Positions 43,917 to 52,991 of a DNA stretch of 64,000 bases are shown one piece after another. The stretch lies in the NCBI RefSeq assembly GCF_010092505.1, contig NZ_CP048021.1:186001-250000 (forward strand), given 5' to 3'. Within the stretch, counting starts at the first letter, position 1; the number at the start of each line of letters is the position of its first letter. The position numbers and the translations under genes were made by a program. The notes beneath the pieces are model-generated. The model was not told the origin of the DNA. It searched no databases and saw only the letters and a list, made by a program, of their open reading frames with translations. The stretch comes from Virgibacillus sp. MSP4-1 (lineage in GTDB: Bacteria; Bacillota; Bacilli; Bacillales; Alkalibacillaceae).

Positions 43917-46900
43917 ATGACATTACAATTCATTTTAGGCAGAGCAGGTACGGAAAAGAGCCTGCATACATTGGACAGCATCCAAAAACAGTTGAACGAA
44001 TCTCCTCAGGGGCCTCCTATTTTATATATTGTGCCGGAACAAATGACCTTTGATCAGGAATATGCTCTGCTCAAACAGAGCGGGATACAGGGCTCCATCA
44101 GGGCTCAGGTGTTCAGTTTTTCAAGGCTTGCCTGGAGGGTCTTTCAGGAAACCGGTGGAGGAATTAAGAAATTTATTACTTCAACGGGTGTTCAGATGAT
44201 GCTCCGGAAAATTACCGAGGAGCGCAAGGGTGACTGGAAGGTATTCCAGAAAGCGATTGAAAAGCAGGGATTCATGGAACAGCTTGAGGGAATGATTACC
44301 GAATTCAAGCGTTACCGGGTTTCACCTGATGAATTAGTGGATCTCACAGAGCAGATAAGCGAGTTTAAACATTCCTATCCTGGTGAAAAGACGCTTCAGT
44401 ATAAGCTGGAGGATCTTGCTTATATTTATGAACAATTGACCGAAGCATTAAAAGAACACTATATGGATAGCGAAGATCAGTTACAGCTGCTGGCAGAAAA
44501 AATAGGGGAAGCAGATTTCCTGGAAGGAGCAGATATATACCTGGATGGCTTTTACCGTTTCACACCGCAGGAGCTGTACGTTCTGGAAGCGCTCATGAAT
44601 AAAGCCAATCAGGTGACCATTTCTCTGACGGTAGATGAAACGCCAACGGGTGAACCTGAAGAGCTGGACTTATTCTACCAGACAAAAAGGACCTATGAAG
44701 AAATTCAGGAAATGGCGCGGGAATATCACATTCAGGTAAAACAATCATTCTGGTTACACCCTGAAGAAGAGCGGTTCCTGGATCGCCCATATTTTGCCCA
44801 TTTAGAGCGTTATTTTGATGAGCATCCGGTTGCCCCTTATCAGGAGCAGGTACCGATAAGGCTCGCTCAGGCTGTTCATCCGAGAGCAGAGGTGGAAGGG
44901 GTTGCCCAGGAAATTCTTCATTTAGTCCGTGATGAGGGCTTCCGCTATCGTGAATTAGCCATTCTTATAAGAGATGCTGATATTTACCATGATTTAATTC
45001 AAACCATTTTTTCAGATTATGGAATTCCGGTGTTTCTTGATGAAAAACGGACGATGCTGAATCATCCATTAGTGGAACTTATCCGTTCGGCTTTAGATAT
45101 GATTGAGGGACAGTGGCGTTATGATGCATTGTTTCGTGTGCTGAAAACGGACTTTATCCCATCAACCGATCAGAAGGCTCCGTTATCCCAGGAGAATATT
45201 GACGAGCTGGAAAATTACGTTCTGGAATACGGCATTCGTAATCGTAACCGCTGGCTGGAGGAAAATGACTGGATTTATCAGAAGTTCCGCGGCTTTGATT
45301 CTAAGAGAAAGACAGATGAAGAGAAAGAAAAAGAAGAGCGGATTAATCGGCTTCGTAAACAGGTAACCGCATCTCTCGCCTCTTTTGATGAACAAATCCG
45401 TTCCCGCCGCACTGTGAAAGAACGATGCATGGCTATTTTTCAATGGCTTGAGGATATTGGTGTACCGGAAACATTAGAGGCGTGGCGCAATGATTATGAT
45501 GAGAAGGGTCAAATTGAACGGGCACGTGAACAGGAGCAGGTGTGGGACGCTGTCGTTCAACTGCTGGATGAAATGGTGGAAATGATTGGGGACGAAGAGA
45601 TGAGTCTCTCGATTTTCCGGACGACACTTGAAACCGGATTTGAGTCCTTAAGCTTTGCTCACGTTCCGCCGAGCATGGATCATGTAATTGTAGGGGATGT
45701 GGATCGGTCCAGAATTTCCAACGTTAAGGGGGCCTTCCTTTTAGGGGTTAATGAAGGTACATGGCCTCTTAAGCCTGGAAGTGAAGGAATGATCTCTGAA
45801 GAGGAACGGGATTTACTGTCTGAGCATGGTCTGACATTAGCGGAGAACAGCTCCAGACAATTATTGGACGATCGTTTTTATGTCTACTTAGCGTTTACCA
45901 CAGCAAGAGATTATCTGTGGGTCAGTTACTCTTTAAGTAATGAAGAAGGAAAGACAAAAACCCCTTCCCAGCTGATCAGCCGAATGAAGGCAATGTTTCC
46001 GGAAGCAGAAGAGAAATTGCTTTTGGAAGATGAAGACGAGGAAGATCCGATGCGGTTTTTAACGGTTCCGGAAAAAACCCGGGCTGTTTTAACATCACAG
46101 CTGGCGCGATATTTACGGGGCTATCCAATTCAGGATGTATTTTGGGAGGCTTATCATTGGTTTGTGGCCAATCATCCGAAGATCAGCAGCTCCCGCAAGG
46201 TCTTCCTGAGTCTGTTTTATGAAAATAAACCTGTGAAGCTCTCAAAGGATACGGCTCAGAAGCTGTATCCTGAACGGGTGAATACCAGTGTGTCCCGTAT
46301 TGAATCCTTTTATCGCTGTGAATATCAGCATTTTGCTCAGTATGCGTTAGGGCTGCAGGAGCGATCGGTATATAAGCTGGATGCTCCGGATATTGGACAG
46401 CTCTTTCACGAAGCGCTGAAGCAAATCACCGATTGGATCATTCAGGAGGGCAGAAGCTACCGGGACTTATCTCCGGATGAGGCGGCAGCCTATGCAAGGC
46501 GTGCGGTTCAAAAGCTTTCGCCGATCTTGCAGCATCAGATTCTATTCAGCTCAAACCGATACAAGTATATTTTGCGAAAGCTCGAAAAGGTCATTGGCAG
46601 AGCCGCAAATATTCTGGCAGAGCAGGCGAAACGGAGTGAATTTTCACCGGCTGGCATTGAGCTAGGCTTTGGTCCCAAAGAGAAGCTTCCACCTATGAAT
46701 CTGCCACTTCCGGATGGCTATGAGCTTGTCCTTCGTGGTCGAATTGACCGGGTGGACCGGGCTGATATTGGGGATGACCTGTACTTACGAATTGTTGACT
46801 ATAAATCAAGTGCCAAAGACTTGAATTTAGAAGAAGTGTATTATGGTTTATCCCTGCAGATGCTTGCCTATTTGGATGTCGTTTTAAGCAATGCGGAACA

Positions 46901-47408
46901 ATGGCTTGGAAAGGGTGCAAATCCTGCCGGTGTGTTATATTTCCATGTTCACGACCCTATCATTTCGGATCCCGCTTCTTTAAATAGAGATACAATAGAA
47001 GCAGAAATCTTTAAAGACTTTAAGATGAAAGGGTTACTGCTTGAGGATGAACAGGTTGTCCAGCGAATGGACCTGGACCTTTCTACAGGTTCAAGTCCCG
47101 TCGTCCCCGCCGGCCTGAAAAAAGATGGTACCTTCCAGAAGTATTCCAAAACGTTAAACCATGCTCTTTTTGACCGGTTAAGGACCTATGTTAGATCTCT
47201 GTTAACACAGGCTGGAACGACGATGACCAGCGGAGAAATCCATTTAAATCCATTCCAGGATGAACAGAAGGTCGCCTGCAGTATGTGCTCATTCCGTTCG
47301 GTTTGCCAGTTTGATGCTACCCTTGAAGAGAACAATTATCGCATTCTGAAAAAGCAGGACCAGGATGATATTCTGGCAGAGATGGAACAACGAGAGGAGG
47401 ACCAGTAG
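43917..47408 (+). CDS. addB: Helicase-nuclease subunit AddB
   Basis: AddB forms the AddAB enzyme that resects double-strand ends up to Chi. At 1163 residues it matches the family. The C-terminal nuclease domain shows GRIDRVDRADIGDDLYLRIV and DYKSS. The iron-sulfur cysteines are FYRCEY near 800 and CSMC plus RSVC near the end. The usual N-terminal Walker A GRxGSGKT reads GRAGTEKS here, with Glu for the second Gly; the NTP site is therefore degenerate. GGGAGGAG precedes the ATG. addA follows immediately. Confidence 0.96.
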   Translation: MTLQFILGRAGTEKSLHTLDSIQKQLNESPQGPPILYIVPEQMTFDQEYALLKQSGIQGSIRAQVFSFSRLAWRVFQETGGGIKKFITSTGVQMMLRKITEERKGDWKVFQKAIEKQGFMEQLEGMITEFKRYRVSPDELVDLTEQISEFKHSYPGEKTLQYKLEDLAYIYEQLTEALKEHYMDSEDQLQLLAEKIGEADFLEGADIYLDGFYRFTPQELYVLEALMNKANQVTISLTVDETPTGEPEELDLFYQTKRTYEEIQEMAREYHIQVKQSFWLHPEEERFLDRPYFAHLERYFDEHPVAPYQEQVPIRLAQAVHPRAEVEGVAQEILHLVRDEGFRYRELAILIRDADIYHDLIQTIFSDYGIPVFLDEKRTMLNHPLVELIRSALDMIEGQWRYDALFRVLKTDFIPSTDQKAPLSQENIDELENYVLEYGIRNRNRWLEENDWIYQKFRGFDSKRKTDEEKEKEERINRLRKQVTASLASFDEQIRSRRTVKERCMAIFQWLEDIGVPETLEAWRNDYDEKGQIERAREQEQVWDAVVQLLDEMVEMIGDEEMSLSIFRTTLETGFESLSFAHVPPSMDHVIVGDVDRSRISNVKGAFLLGVNEGTWPLKPGSEGMISEEERDLLSEHGLTLAENSSRQLLDDRFYVYLAFTTARDYLWVSYSLSNEEGKTKTPSQLISRMKAMFPEAEEKLLLEDEDEEDPMRFLTVPEKTRAVLTSQLARYLRGYPIQDVFWEAYHWFVANHPKISSSRKVFLSLFYENKPVKLSKDTAQKLYPERVNTSVSRIESFYRCEYQHFAQYALGLQERSVYKLDAPDIGQLFHEALKQITDWIIQEGRSYRDLSPDEAAAYARRAVQKLSPILQHQILFSSNRYKYILRKLEKVIGRAANILAEQAKRSEFSPAGIELGFGPKEKLPPMNLPLPDGYELVLRGRIDRVDRADIGDDLYLRIVDYKSSAKDLNLEEVYYGLSLQMLAYLDVVLSNAEQWLGKGANPAGVLYFHVHDPIISDPASLNRDTIEAEIFKDFKMKGLLLEDEQVVQRMDLDLSTGSSPVVPAGLKKDGTFQKYSKTLNHALFDRLRTYVRSLLTQAGTTMTSGEIHLNPFQDEQKVACSMCSFRSVCQFDATLEENNYRILKKQDQDDILAEMEQREEDQ

Positions 47409-50400
47409 ATGAAGTGGACAGAGGATCAGGAACGGGCGATTTATACAGATGGAACGGATATTCTTGTTGCTGCGGCAGCAGGGTCCGGGAAAACGGCTGT
47501 ATTAGTCGAGCGGATTATTCAAAAGCTGCTCAACCAGGATCATCCGGTCGATATTGATGAGCTATTGGTCGTCACTTTCACAAATGCAGCTGCCCAGGAA
47601 ATGAAAAACCGGGTAGGGGAGGCGCTTGAATCCGCATTAAAGGAACATCCAAATTCCAACCATTTAAAAAAACAATTATCCTTACTGCAGCGGGCACAGA
47701 TTTCAACCCTGCACTCGTTCTGCTTAAATATCGTCCGTAAATACAGCTATCAGCTGGATATCGATCCGAATTTCCGGCTGGCAGATGATCTGGAGGCTGA
47801 CCTTATACGCCAGGAGATTTTAGACGAACTGTTTGAGGAATGGTATGGAAAAGAAGGAGAAGAGCAGGAAAAATTCTTTGCCCTTGTAGACCGGTTTTCC
47901 AGTGACCGCAGTGATGTGGAAATTGAGTCGCTCGTTACAAAGCTTTATGATTTTGCCAGACAAAATCCGTCACCTGAAAACTGGCTGATGGATAAAATGG
48001 ACATGTATCAGGTAACAGAGGATACAACTCTGGAGCATTTTGACTGGATGAAACTGATTAAGTCTGAAATCGAACAGCAATTGAATGCCATGTTCAAGGA
48101 AACGGATTTAGCTTTAAAACTCACCAGGGATAACGATGGTCCTTATCACTATGCAGAGGTCATTGATGCTGACCGTGAAAAAATTCAGGAGGCAAAAGCT
48201 CGTATTCATGCTCCATGGGAAGAGCTGCAGCAGTTTTTCCAGGAGAACGGAAAATTTCAGGCTCTGTCACGTAAAAAAGTGGATTGTGATGAAGAGAAAA
48301 AGAAAAAGGTTCAATCCTATCGTAAGAGCTACAAAAAACGATTTGAGGATCTGCAGAAAAAATGGTTTTCCCGTAGTCGGGAGTCCTATTTGAAGGATCT
48401 GCAGGAGCTCTATCCGGTTATGAAGCAATTGGCGGCCTTAGTACTGGACTTTCATCACCGTTTTCAGGCTCGTAAAAAGGAGCAGGCCCTTGTTGACTTT
48501 GCTGATTTAGAACACTTTGCCCTGCAGATATTAATGGAGCAATCCGGTGAAGGTCAGATTGAACCCTCTGAAATTGCCAGACAGTATCAGCGACAGTTTC
48601 GGGAGATTCTAATCGATGAATATCAGGATACCAACCACGTCCAGGAAATGATTTTGAATATGATTACCGCTGGAGAGGATGCCGGCAAACGGTTTATGGT
48701 TGGAGATGTGAAGCAGAGTATTTACCGCTTCCGTCATGCGGAGCCAAGTCTGTTTATTTCCAAATATAAAACATTTGCTGAACAGGACAATGAGAATGTT
48801 CGTATTGATTTATCCCGTAACTTCAGAAGCCGCTGGGAGGTCCTATCGGCGACAAACTTTATTTTCCGACAGATTTTAGATGAGGAAGCAGGCGAGATTA
48901 ATTACGACCGGGAAGCTGAATTAATTTACAGTAATAAAGTCTATGACGAGCTGATTTCCAACGACACAGAGAGTGAGCTATTGCTGGTGGATAATGCAGA
49001 TTGGGATGAAGCCCCGCCGGAACCGGAGGGAGAAGAGGATTTTCGCGATTTAAAGAAAGCCCAGATTGAAGCACGAGCCTATGCAGAGAAAATTAAGGAA
49101 TGGATTGGTGCCGGGGAAAGCTCACCCATGCAGGTGGTCGACAAACAGACGGAAAAGCTGCGCAGCATAGAATATCGGGATATCGTCATTTTAATGAGAT
49201 CCATGTCCTGGGCACCAACCGTTGTTGAAGAATTAAAACAGCAGGGAATTCCGGTTTATGCCGAGCTTTCTTCCGGCTATTTTGAAGCAATTGAAGTCAA
49301 AATTATGCTTAGTCTGTTAAAAGTGATCGATAACCCGCAACAGGACATCCCGTTAGCTTCTGTTTTACGTTCACCGATTGTAGGACTGGATGAAGAAGCT
49401 CTTGCGCAGATTCGTTTGGCAGCCCCTAAGGATAACTATTACAAAGCGTTAAAAGCCTATGTGAAAACAGGAAATGGAGAAACAGCAGAAGCCGCCCAAC
49501 AGTTTTTAGACCAGCTTAAAAATTGGCGTCAGCTTTCCAGACAAGGGGCGCTGTCAGAACTGATCTGGCAAATCTACCGGGAAACGGGATACTATGATTT
49601 TGTCGGGGGAATCCCGGGCGGAAAACAACGGCAGGCCAATCTCCGTGCCTTATATGACCGTGCGCGCAGCTATGAAAATACATCATTTCGGGGCTTGTTC
49701 CGCTTCCTCCGCTTTATTGAACGGATGGAAGAACGAGGAGAAGACCTCGGAGCTGCCCGGGCATTGGGAGAACAGGAAGATGTCGTCCGCATTATGACCA
49801 TTCACAAAAGTAAAGGCCTGGAATTCCCGGCTGTTATTGTGGGTGCCATGGACAAAATGTTTAATGAACAGGACTTGAAAGCCAAGTATCTGCTTCACAA
49901 AGATTACGGAATGGGCATGAAATATATTGATCCCGATAAGCGGATTATGTATACAACATTGCCCTATAATGCCTTAAAAATAGCGATGCGCCGGGAAATG
50001 ATTGCTGAGGAAATGCGGGTATTATATGTGGCCTTAACACGAGCGAAGGAAAAGCTTGTCATGGTGGGGAATGTAAAGGACTTGGAAAAACGAAAAGAAA
50101 AATGGCAAACCATTGCCGAAGAACAGGAATGGGTATTGCCCCCTTATTTCCGCCTGGAGTCTACCAATTACCTGGACTGGGTGGCTCCCGCTTTAATTCG
50201 TCATCAGTCGGGCAGTCCATTACGTAATGAGGATGAGTCACCTTCTGCTATCCCTGAAGAGATTTGGCAGGATGAATCAAGCTGGAGAATTACGATTCAT
50301 CATGCCAGTGAATACGCCAATCCGGAAACCATTACAAAGGATCGTGAGGATCATTTGAAGAAGTCCGTTATGGAATGGGCGCCGTTGGATGATCAGCGAG

Positions 50401-51146
50401 GCAACTTATATGACGAAGTAGAACGCAGACTAACCTTTTCGTATCCTTATGCGAAAGCAGCCTATCATCGGGCAAAACAGTCGGTAACAGAGTTAAAGCG
50501 TCAGCGGGAAATGAAGGATGAATACAGCGGCGATACTCTGGTCCGGAGTTTTCAGCACCAGCGTCCAATCATGAAACGCCCGCGCTTTATGCAGGAAAAG
50601 AAAACTTTGACCGCAGCTGAAAAAGGAAGTGCCATGCATACGGTCATGCAGCACCTTCCATTTGATAAAGCATTATCTGAAGAGAAAATCGAAACGTATG
50701 TACAAAGCTTTGTTTCCAAAGAGCTTCTGACAGAAGAGGAAGCACAGGCCATTGATCTAAAGGCCATTGCTTATTTTTATCAAACCGAAATTGGCCAAAA
50801 ATTGATTGAATCCAGTAATGTTGTACGGGAAATTCCCTTTAGTCTTGGCTTGCCGGCAGAAGAAGTGTATGCGGATTGGAAGAATAGTGAAGAGCAAGGG
50901 GAAAAGGTTCTACTGCAGGGGGTTATCGACTGCCTGGTTCAGGATGATGACGGCTGGATTCTGTTAGATTATAAAACCGACCAGCTACCAGAGGAGTTAA
51001 GCGAAAAGGATAGGGAAAACTATAGAAAGAGATATCGGCTTCAGTTACAGATGTATCGTCAGGCCGTGGAGCAAATCTGGAATCAGCCTGTGAAGGGAGC
51101 TTATCTTTACTTCTTTGATCAGGCTCTTCTGCTTGAGGTTGATTAA
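47409..51146 (+). CDS. addA: Helicase-nuclease subunit AddA
   Basis: AddA is the UvrD-type 3'-5' helicase with a second RecB-type nuclease domain. The 1245 residues include Walker A AAAGSGKTAVLVERI near 25, motif II LIDEYQDTNHVQE, motif III-like VGDVKQSIYRFRHAEP and motif VI LYVALTRAKEKL. The nuclease motif is GVIDCLVQDDDGWILLDYKT near 1175-1195. It begins directly after the addB stop codon, with AGAGGAGG inside the end of addB. All helicase motifs appear intact, in contrast with AddB's N-terminus. Confidence 0.97.
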   Translation: MKWTEDQERAIYTDGTDILVAAAAGSGKTAVLVERIIQKLLNQDHPVDIDELLVVTFTNAAAQEMKNRVGEALESALKEHPNSNHLKKQLSLLQRAQISTLHSFCLNIVRKYSYQLDIDPNFRLADDLEADLIRQEILDELFEEWYGKEGEEQEKFFALVDRFSSDRSDVEIESLVTKLYDFARQNPSPENWLMDKMDMYQVTEDTTLEHFDWMKLIKSEIEQQLNAMFKETDLALKLTRDNDGPYHYAEVIDADREKIQEAKARIHAPWEELQQFFQENGKFQALSRKKVDCDEEKKKKVQSYRKSYKKRFEDLQKKWFSRSRESYLKDLQELYPVMKQLAALVLDFHHRFQARKKEQALVDFADLEHFALQILMEQSGEGQIEPSEIARQYQRQFREILIDEYQDTNHVQEMILNMITAGEDAGKRFMVGDVKQSIYRFRHAEPSLFISKYKTFAEQDNENVRIDLSRNFRSRWEVLSATNFIFRQILDEEAGEINYDREAELIYSNKVYDELISNDTESELLLVDNADWDEAPPEPEGEEDFRDLKKAQIEARAYAEKIKEWIGAGESSPMQVVDKQTEKLRSIEYRDIVILMRSMSWAPTVVEELKQQGIPVYAELSSGYFEAIEVKIMLSLLKVIDNPQQDIPLASVLRSPIVGLDEEALAQIRLAAPKDNYYKALKAYVKTGNGETAEAAQQFLDQLKNWRQLSRQGALSELIWQIYRETGYYDFVGGIPGGKQRQANLRALYDRARSYENTSFRGLFRFLRFIERMEERGEDLGAARALGEQEDVVRIMTIHKSKGLEFPAVIVGAMDKMFNEQDLKAKYLLHKDYGMGMKYIDPDKRIMYTTLPYNALKIAMRREMIAEEMRVLYVALTRAKEKLVMVGNVKDLEKRKEKWQTIAEEQEWVLPPYFRLESTNYLDWVAPALIRHQSGSPLRNEDESPSAIPEEIWQDESSWRITIHHASEYANPETITKDREDHLKKSVMEWAPLDDQRGNLYDEVERRLTFSYPYAKAAYHRAKQSVTELKRQREMKDEYSGDTLVRSFQHQRPIMKRPRFMQEKKTLTAAEKGSAMHTVMQHLPFDKALSEEKIETYVQSFVSKELLTEEEAQAIDLKAIAYFYQTEIGQKLIESSNVVREIPFSLGLPAEEVYADWKNSEEQGEKVLLQGVIDCLVQDDDGWILLDYKTDQLPEELSEKDRENYRKRYRLQLQMYRQAVEQIWNQPVKGAYLYFFDQALLLEVD

Positions 51147-51157
51147 AGAGCAAATAC

Positions 51158-51201
51158 ATTGTATTGAAGCCCAAATCGTTGGTGATTTGGGCTTTATTTT
51201 T
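51158..51201 (+). terminator. Terminator of addBA
   Basis: AAGCCCAAATC and GATTTGGGCTT pair perfectly and are followed by TATTTTT. Confidence 0.85.
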
Positions 51202-51392
51202 GGCTTCATAAAAAATAAATTTAACATCCAAATATTGTATTTACAATTTAAACCAATTACGATATTATCATAGTAAATAAATTCAGGTGATAGTGGAAGG
51301 ATTTGGGGATGGGATCAAACGGAAGCTAAAAGCGGATATGTTCCGACTAGCTTCTATACAGCACATACTTATTGGGGGCGTTAACAATAAAG

Positions 51393-51432
51393 AGATAGAG
51401 ATAATCAGTTTTGATTATCTCTATTCTTCTTT
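51393..51432 (+). terminator. Hairpin upstream of the ABC cassette
   Basis: AGAGATAGAGATAATCA and TGATTATCTCTATTCTT pair and run into TTCTTT. It separates the AT-rich cassette from a short upstream remnant. Confidence 0.65.
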
Positions 51433-51444
51433 ATTAATTTAAAT

Positions 51445-51648
51445 ATGGTTAACAAAAAATTAATGAAACTAAACGTTCAATATATTATAATCCCTTTTTC
51501 CTTCCTTACTGGAGGTTCCTTTCCGTTGCTGCTCCTTTATTCATTTGTTTGCCTTATTGTTGGTATTACTATTACTTTTATGGGCTCGATGTATATGAAT
51601 AAAATTTTCAAAAATATTGATATAGTTCAACAGTTGAAGAGGTGGTAA
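51445..51648 (+). pseudogene. Remnant C-terminal end of a bacteriocin-type ABC membrane protein
   Basis: These 67 codons encode one or two hydrophobic helices and end in NKIFKNIDIVQQLKRW. That resembles the last helix and tail of the large DUF1430-type membrane proteins which accompany lactococcin-972-like ABC ATPases. There is no ribosome site before its ATG, and a stop and a terminator lie directly upstream, so the remaining several hundred residues of such a protein are missing. The ATPase gene starts two bases after its stop. The assignment is an inference from context and tail shape. Confidence 0.45.
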
Positions 51649-51649
51649 T

Positions 51650-52315
51650 GTGTCTCATATTTCCATGAAAAGTGTAAGTAAGTCCTTTAACCGTTCATTT
51701 ATATTCCAAAATGTTGATTTGACTGTAGATGCAGGACAAATGATAGCCATTATAGGGAAAAGTGGTGTTGGAAAAAGTACACTACTAAACATAATGGCAG
51801 GTTTAGAACCATTATCTACAGGTATGTACTATCTTGATAATTTTAAAATGGATGAAAGGAATTTAAATCAACTTTCAAGAATAAGAGGTGAAAAAATTGG
51901 CTATGTATCACAATTTAGCCCAATGATTCCTAAACTCACAGTTTTTGAAAATATTTGTATACCGCATTTCTTTAAAAAAAAGGATGAAATAAAATCATAT
52001 ACCGAGAGAATAAAATTTTTAAGTAATAAGTTGGAAATTTATCATCTTCTGGATAAAAGGATAGAAAAGTTATCTGGAGGGGAACTGCAAAGAGTAGGTA
52101 TTGCACGATCTTTGGACAATAAACCTGAAATTATCATTGCTGATGAACCTACGGGGTCTTTAGATGATGAAACAGCAATAAGTATATTAAATTACTTTCA
52201 GGAAATGAAATCATTAGGATTGGTGATTATATTAGCAACTCATAATAATATGGTAGCGGAACAATGTGATAGCATATATCAATTAAAAAGTGAGGGTTTA
52301 TTTATCACGCAATAA
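51650..52315 (+). CDS. Bacteriocin-type ABC transporter ATPase
   Basis: The 221-residue ATPase is of the MacB/LolD type, with Walker A GKSGVGKST, signature LSGGELQRVGIARSL and Walker B IIIADEPTGSLDD. Lactococcin-972-group export ATPases look the same and are about this long. The segment is visibly richer in A and T than its neighbours, suggesting transfer. The last four codons and the TAA stop coincide with the end of a family B repeat (ATCACGCAATAA), so the C-terminus has been rewritten. With the membrane partner broken, a working exporter is unlikely unless another partner exists. Confidence 0.85.
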   Translation: MSHISMKSVSKSFNRSFIFQNVDLTVDAGQMIAIIGKSGVGKSTLLNIMAGLEPLSTGMYYLDNFKMDERNLNQLSRIRGEKIGYVSQFSPMIPKLTVFENICIPHFFKKKDEIKSYTERIKFLSNKLEIYHLLDKRIEKLSGGELQRVGIARSLDNKPEIIIADEPTGSLDDETAISILNYFQEMKSLGLVIILATHNNMVAEQCDSIYQLKSEGLFITQ

Positions 52316-52355
52316 ACTGGCCGAAATCCCCTTACTGATGGAATTTTCATCTAAT
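52303..52355. repeat. Repeat family B, internally deleted copy
   Basis: TTATCACGCAATAAACTGGCC is joined to CTTACTGATGGAATTTTCAT with no central hairpin. Its left end forms the 3' end of the ATPase gene. Confidence 0.7.
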
Positions 52356-52394
52356 AGTTCTAAAGAAAAAAGCGAAAGAGGCTAAGCAATGCCC

Positions 52395-52491
52395 TTCCGC
52401 TTTTCTATTGTCCAGCTAGGGCTCCTAACCGGTGGCCTTCACTTTTCTATTGTCCAGCTACGGCTCCTAACCGGTCGCCTTCGCTTTTCTA
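52395..52491. repeat. Repeat family A, two internally deleted tandem copies
   Basis: The unit CTATTGTCCAGCTACGGCTC followed by CTAACCGGTCGCCTTCGCTT occurs twice in tandem, each about 47 bases, lacking the central hairpin of the full element. The right end supplies the TAG stop of gerPF (minus strand). Confidence 0.85.
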
Positions 52492-52707
52492 CGCATTCCC
52501 AACGTTGCCCTGGTCCTGTACGTCTGGGTCGAATGGGTTGGTTGAGCTTAGGCCGTTGTTGGTGACGATGAAGTCGCCTGTGTTAAGGGCACCGGAGCCT
52601 GCGTTGGTTTTTGAGGAAGACTTTGGTGCTAAATAGAAGGCATCCCCAAAATTGACGACGCCCCCACCTACACTGTTTATTTTAATGGGTCCAACCATAG
52701 AAGGCAT
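52489..52707 (-). CDS. gerPF: Spore germination protein GerPF
   Basis: The 72-residue protein (MPSMVGPIKINSVGGGVVNF at its start) is of the GerPA/GerPF type, small proteins that let germinants cross the spore coat. A repeat-rich, Gly/Asn/Ser composition and a GALNTGDFIVTNNG segment match. ATG 52707 has a weak GGGTG site. It is separated from gerPE by 285 bases holding a family B repeat, whereas PA to PE are tightly packed. The stop codon lies at the edge of a family A repeat. Confidence 0.9.
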   Translation of the reverse strand: MPSMVGPIKINSVGGGVVNFGDAFYLAPKSSSKTNAGSGALNTGDFIVTNNGLSSTNPFDPDVQDQGNVGNA

Positions 52708-52732
52708 TAGACAACACCCGCTTTTTTCGGTT

Positions 52733-52890
52733 TTATCACGCATTAACTGGCCGTAATACCCCCACTTCAAGTCTTAAGGGTAACCCAACAAGACTAAGTG
52801 GGAGGTAAACGGTCAGTAAATTCCTGATAAGTTCAACTAACTATCAGTAGGGAATAGAGAAAACCTCCCACTGATGAAAGTTTCCCTTTA
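52733..52890. repeat. Repeat family B, longest copy, between gerPE and gerPF
   Basis: It runs from TTATCACGCATTAACTGGCC to CCCACTGATGAAAGTTTCCC. The nested stem CCCACTT / AGTCTT / GGG pairs with CCC / AAGACT / AAGTGGG at 52761-52802. A second stem GGGAGGT/ACCTCCC encloses about 60 bases, including CTGATA/TATCAG. Confidence 0.85.
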
Positions 52891-52991
52891 TCTGCTGATT
52901 GTGAACGTATAGCAAGGAGAACTGGGAATTTTAATGGCTTTTATGCCAATGTGCTTACATGATTATTATATGAACTATACCAGAAATGGTT

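Noticed and set aside
51287-51442. 51-codon frame from GTG 51287 ending in SLLI, overlapping the hairpin at 51393
   Set aside because: No ribosome site, runs through a terminator, no recognisable motif; at best a remnant of the same decayed cassette.
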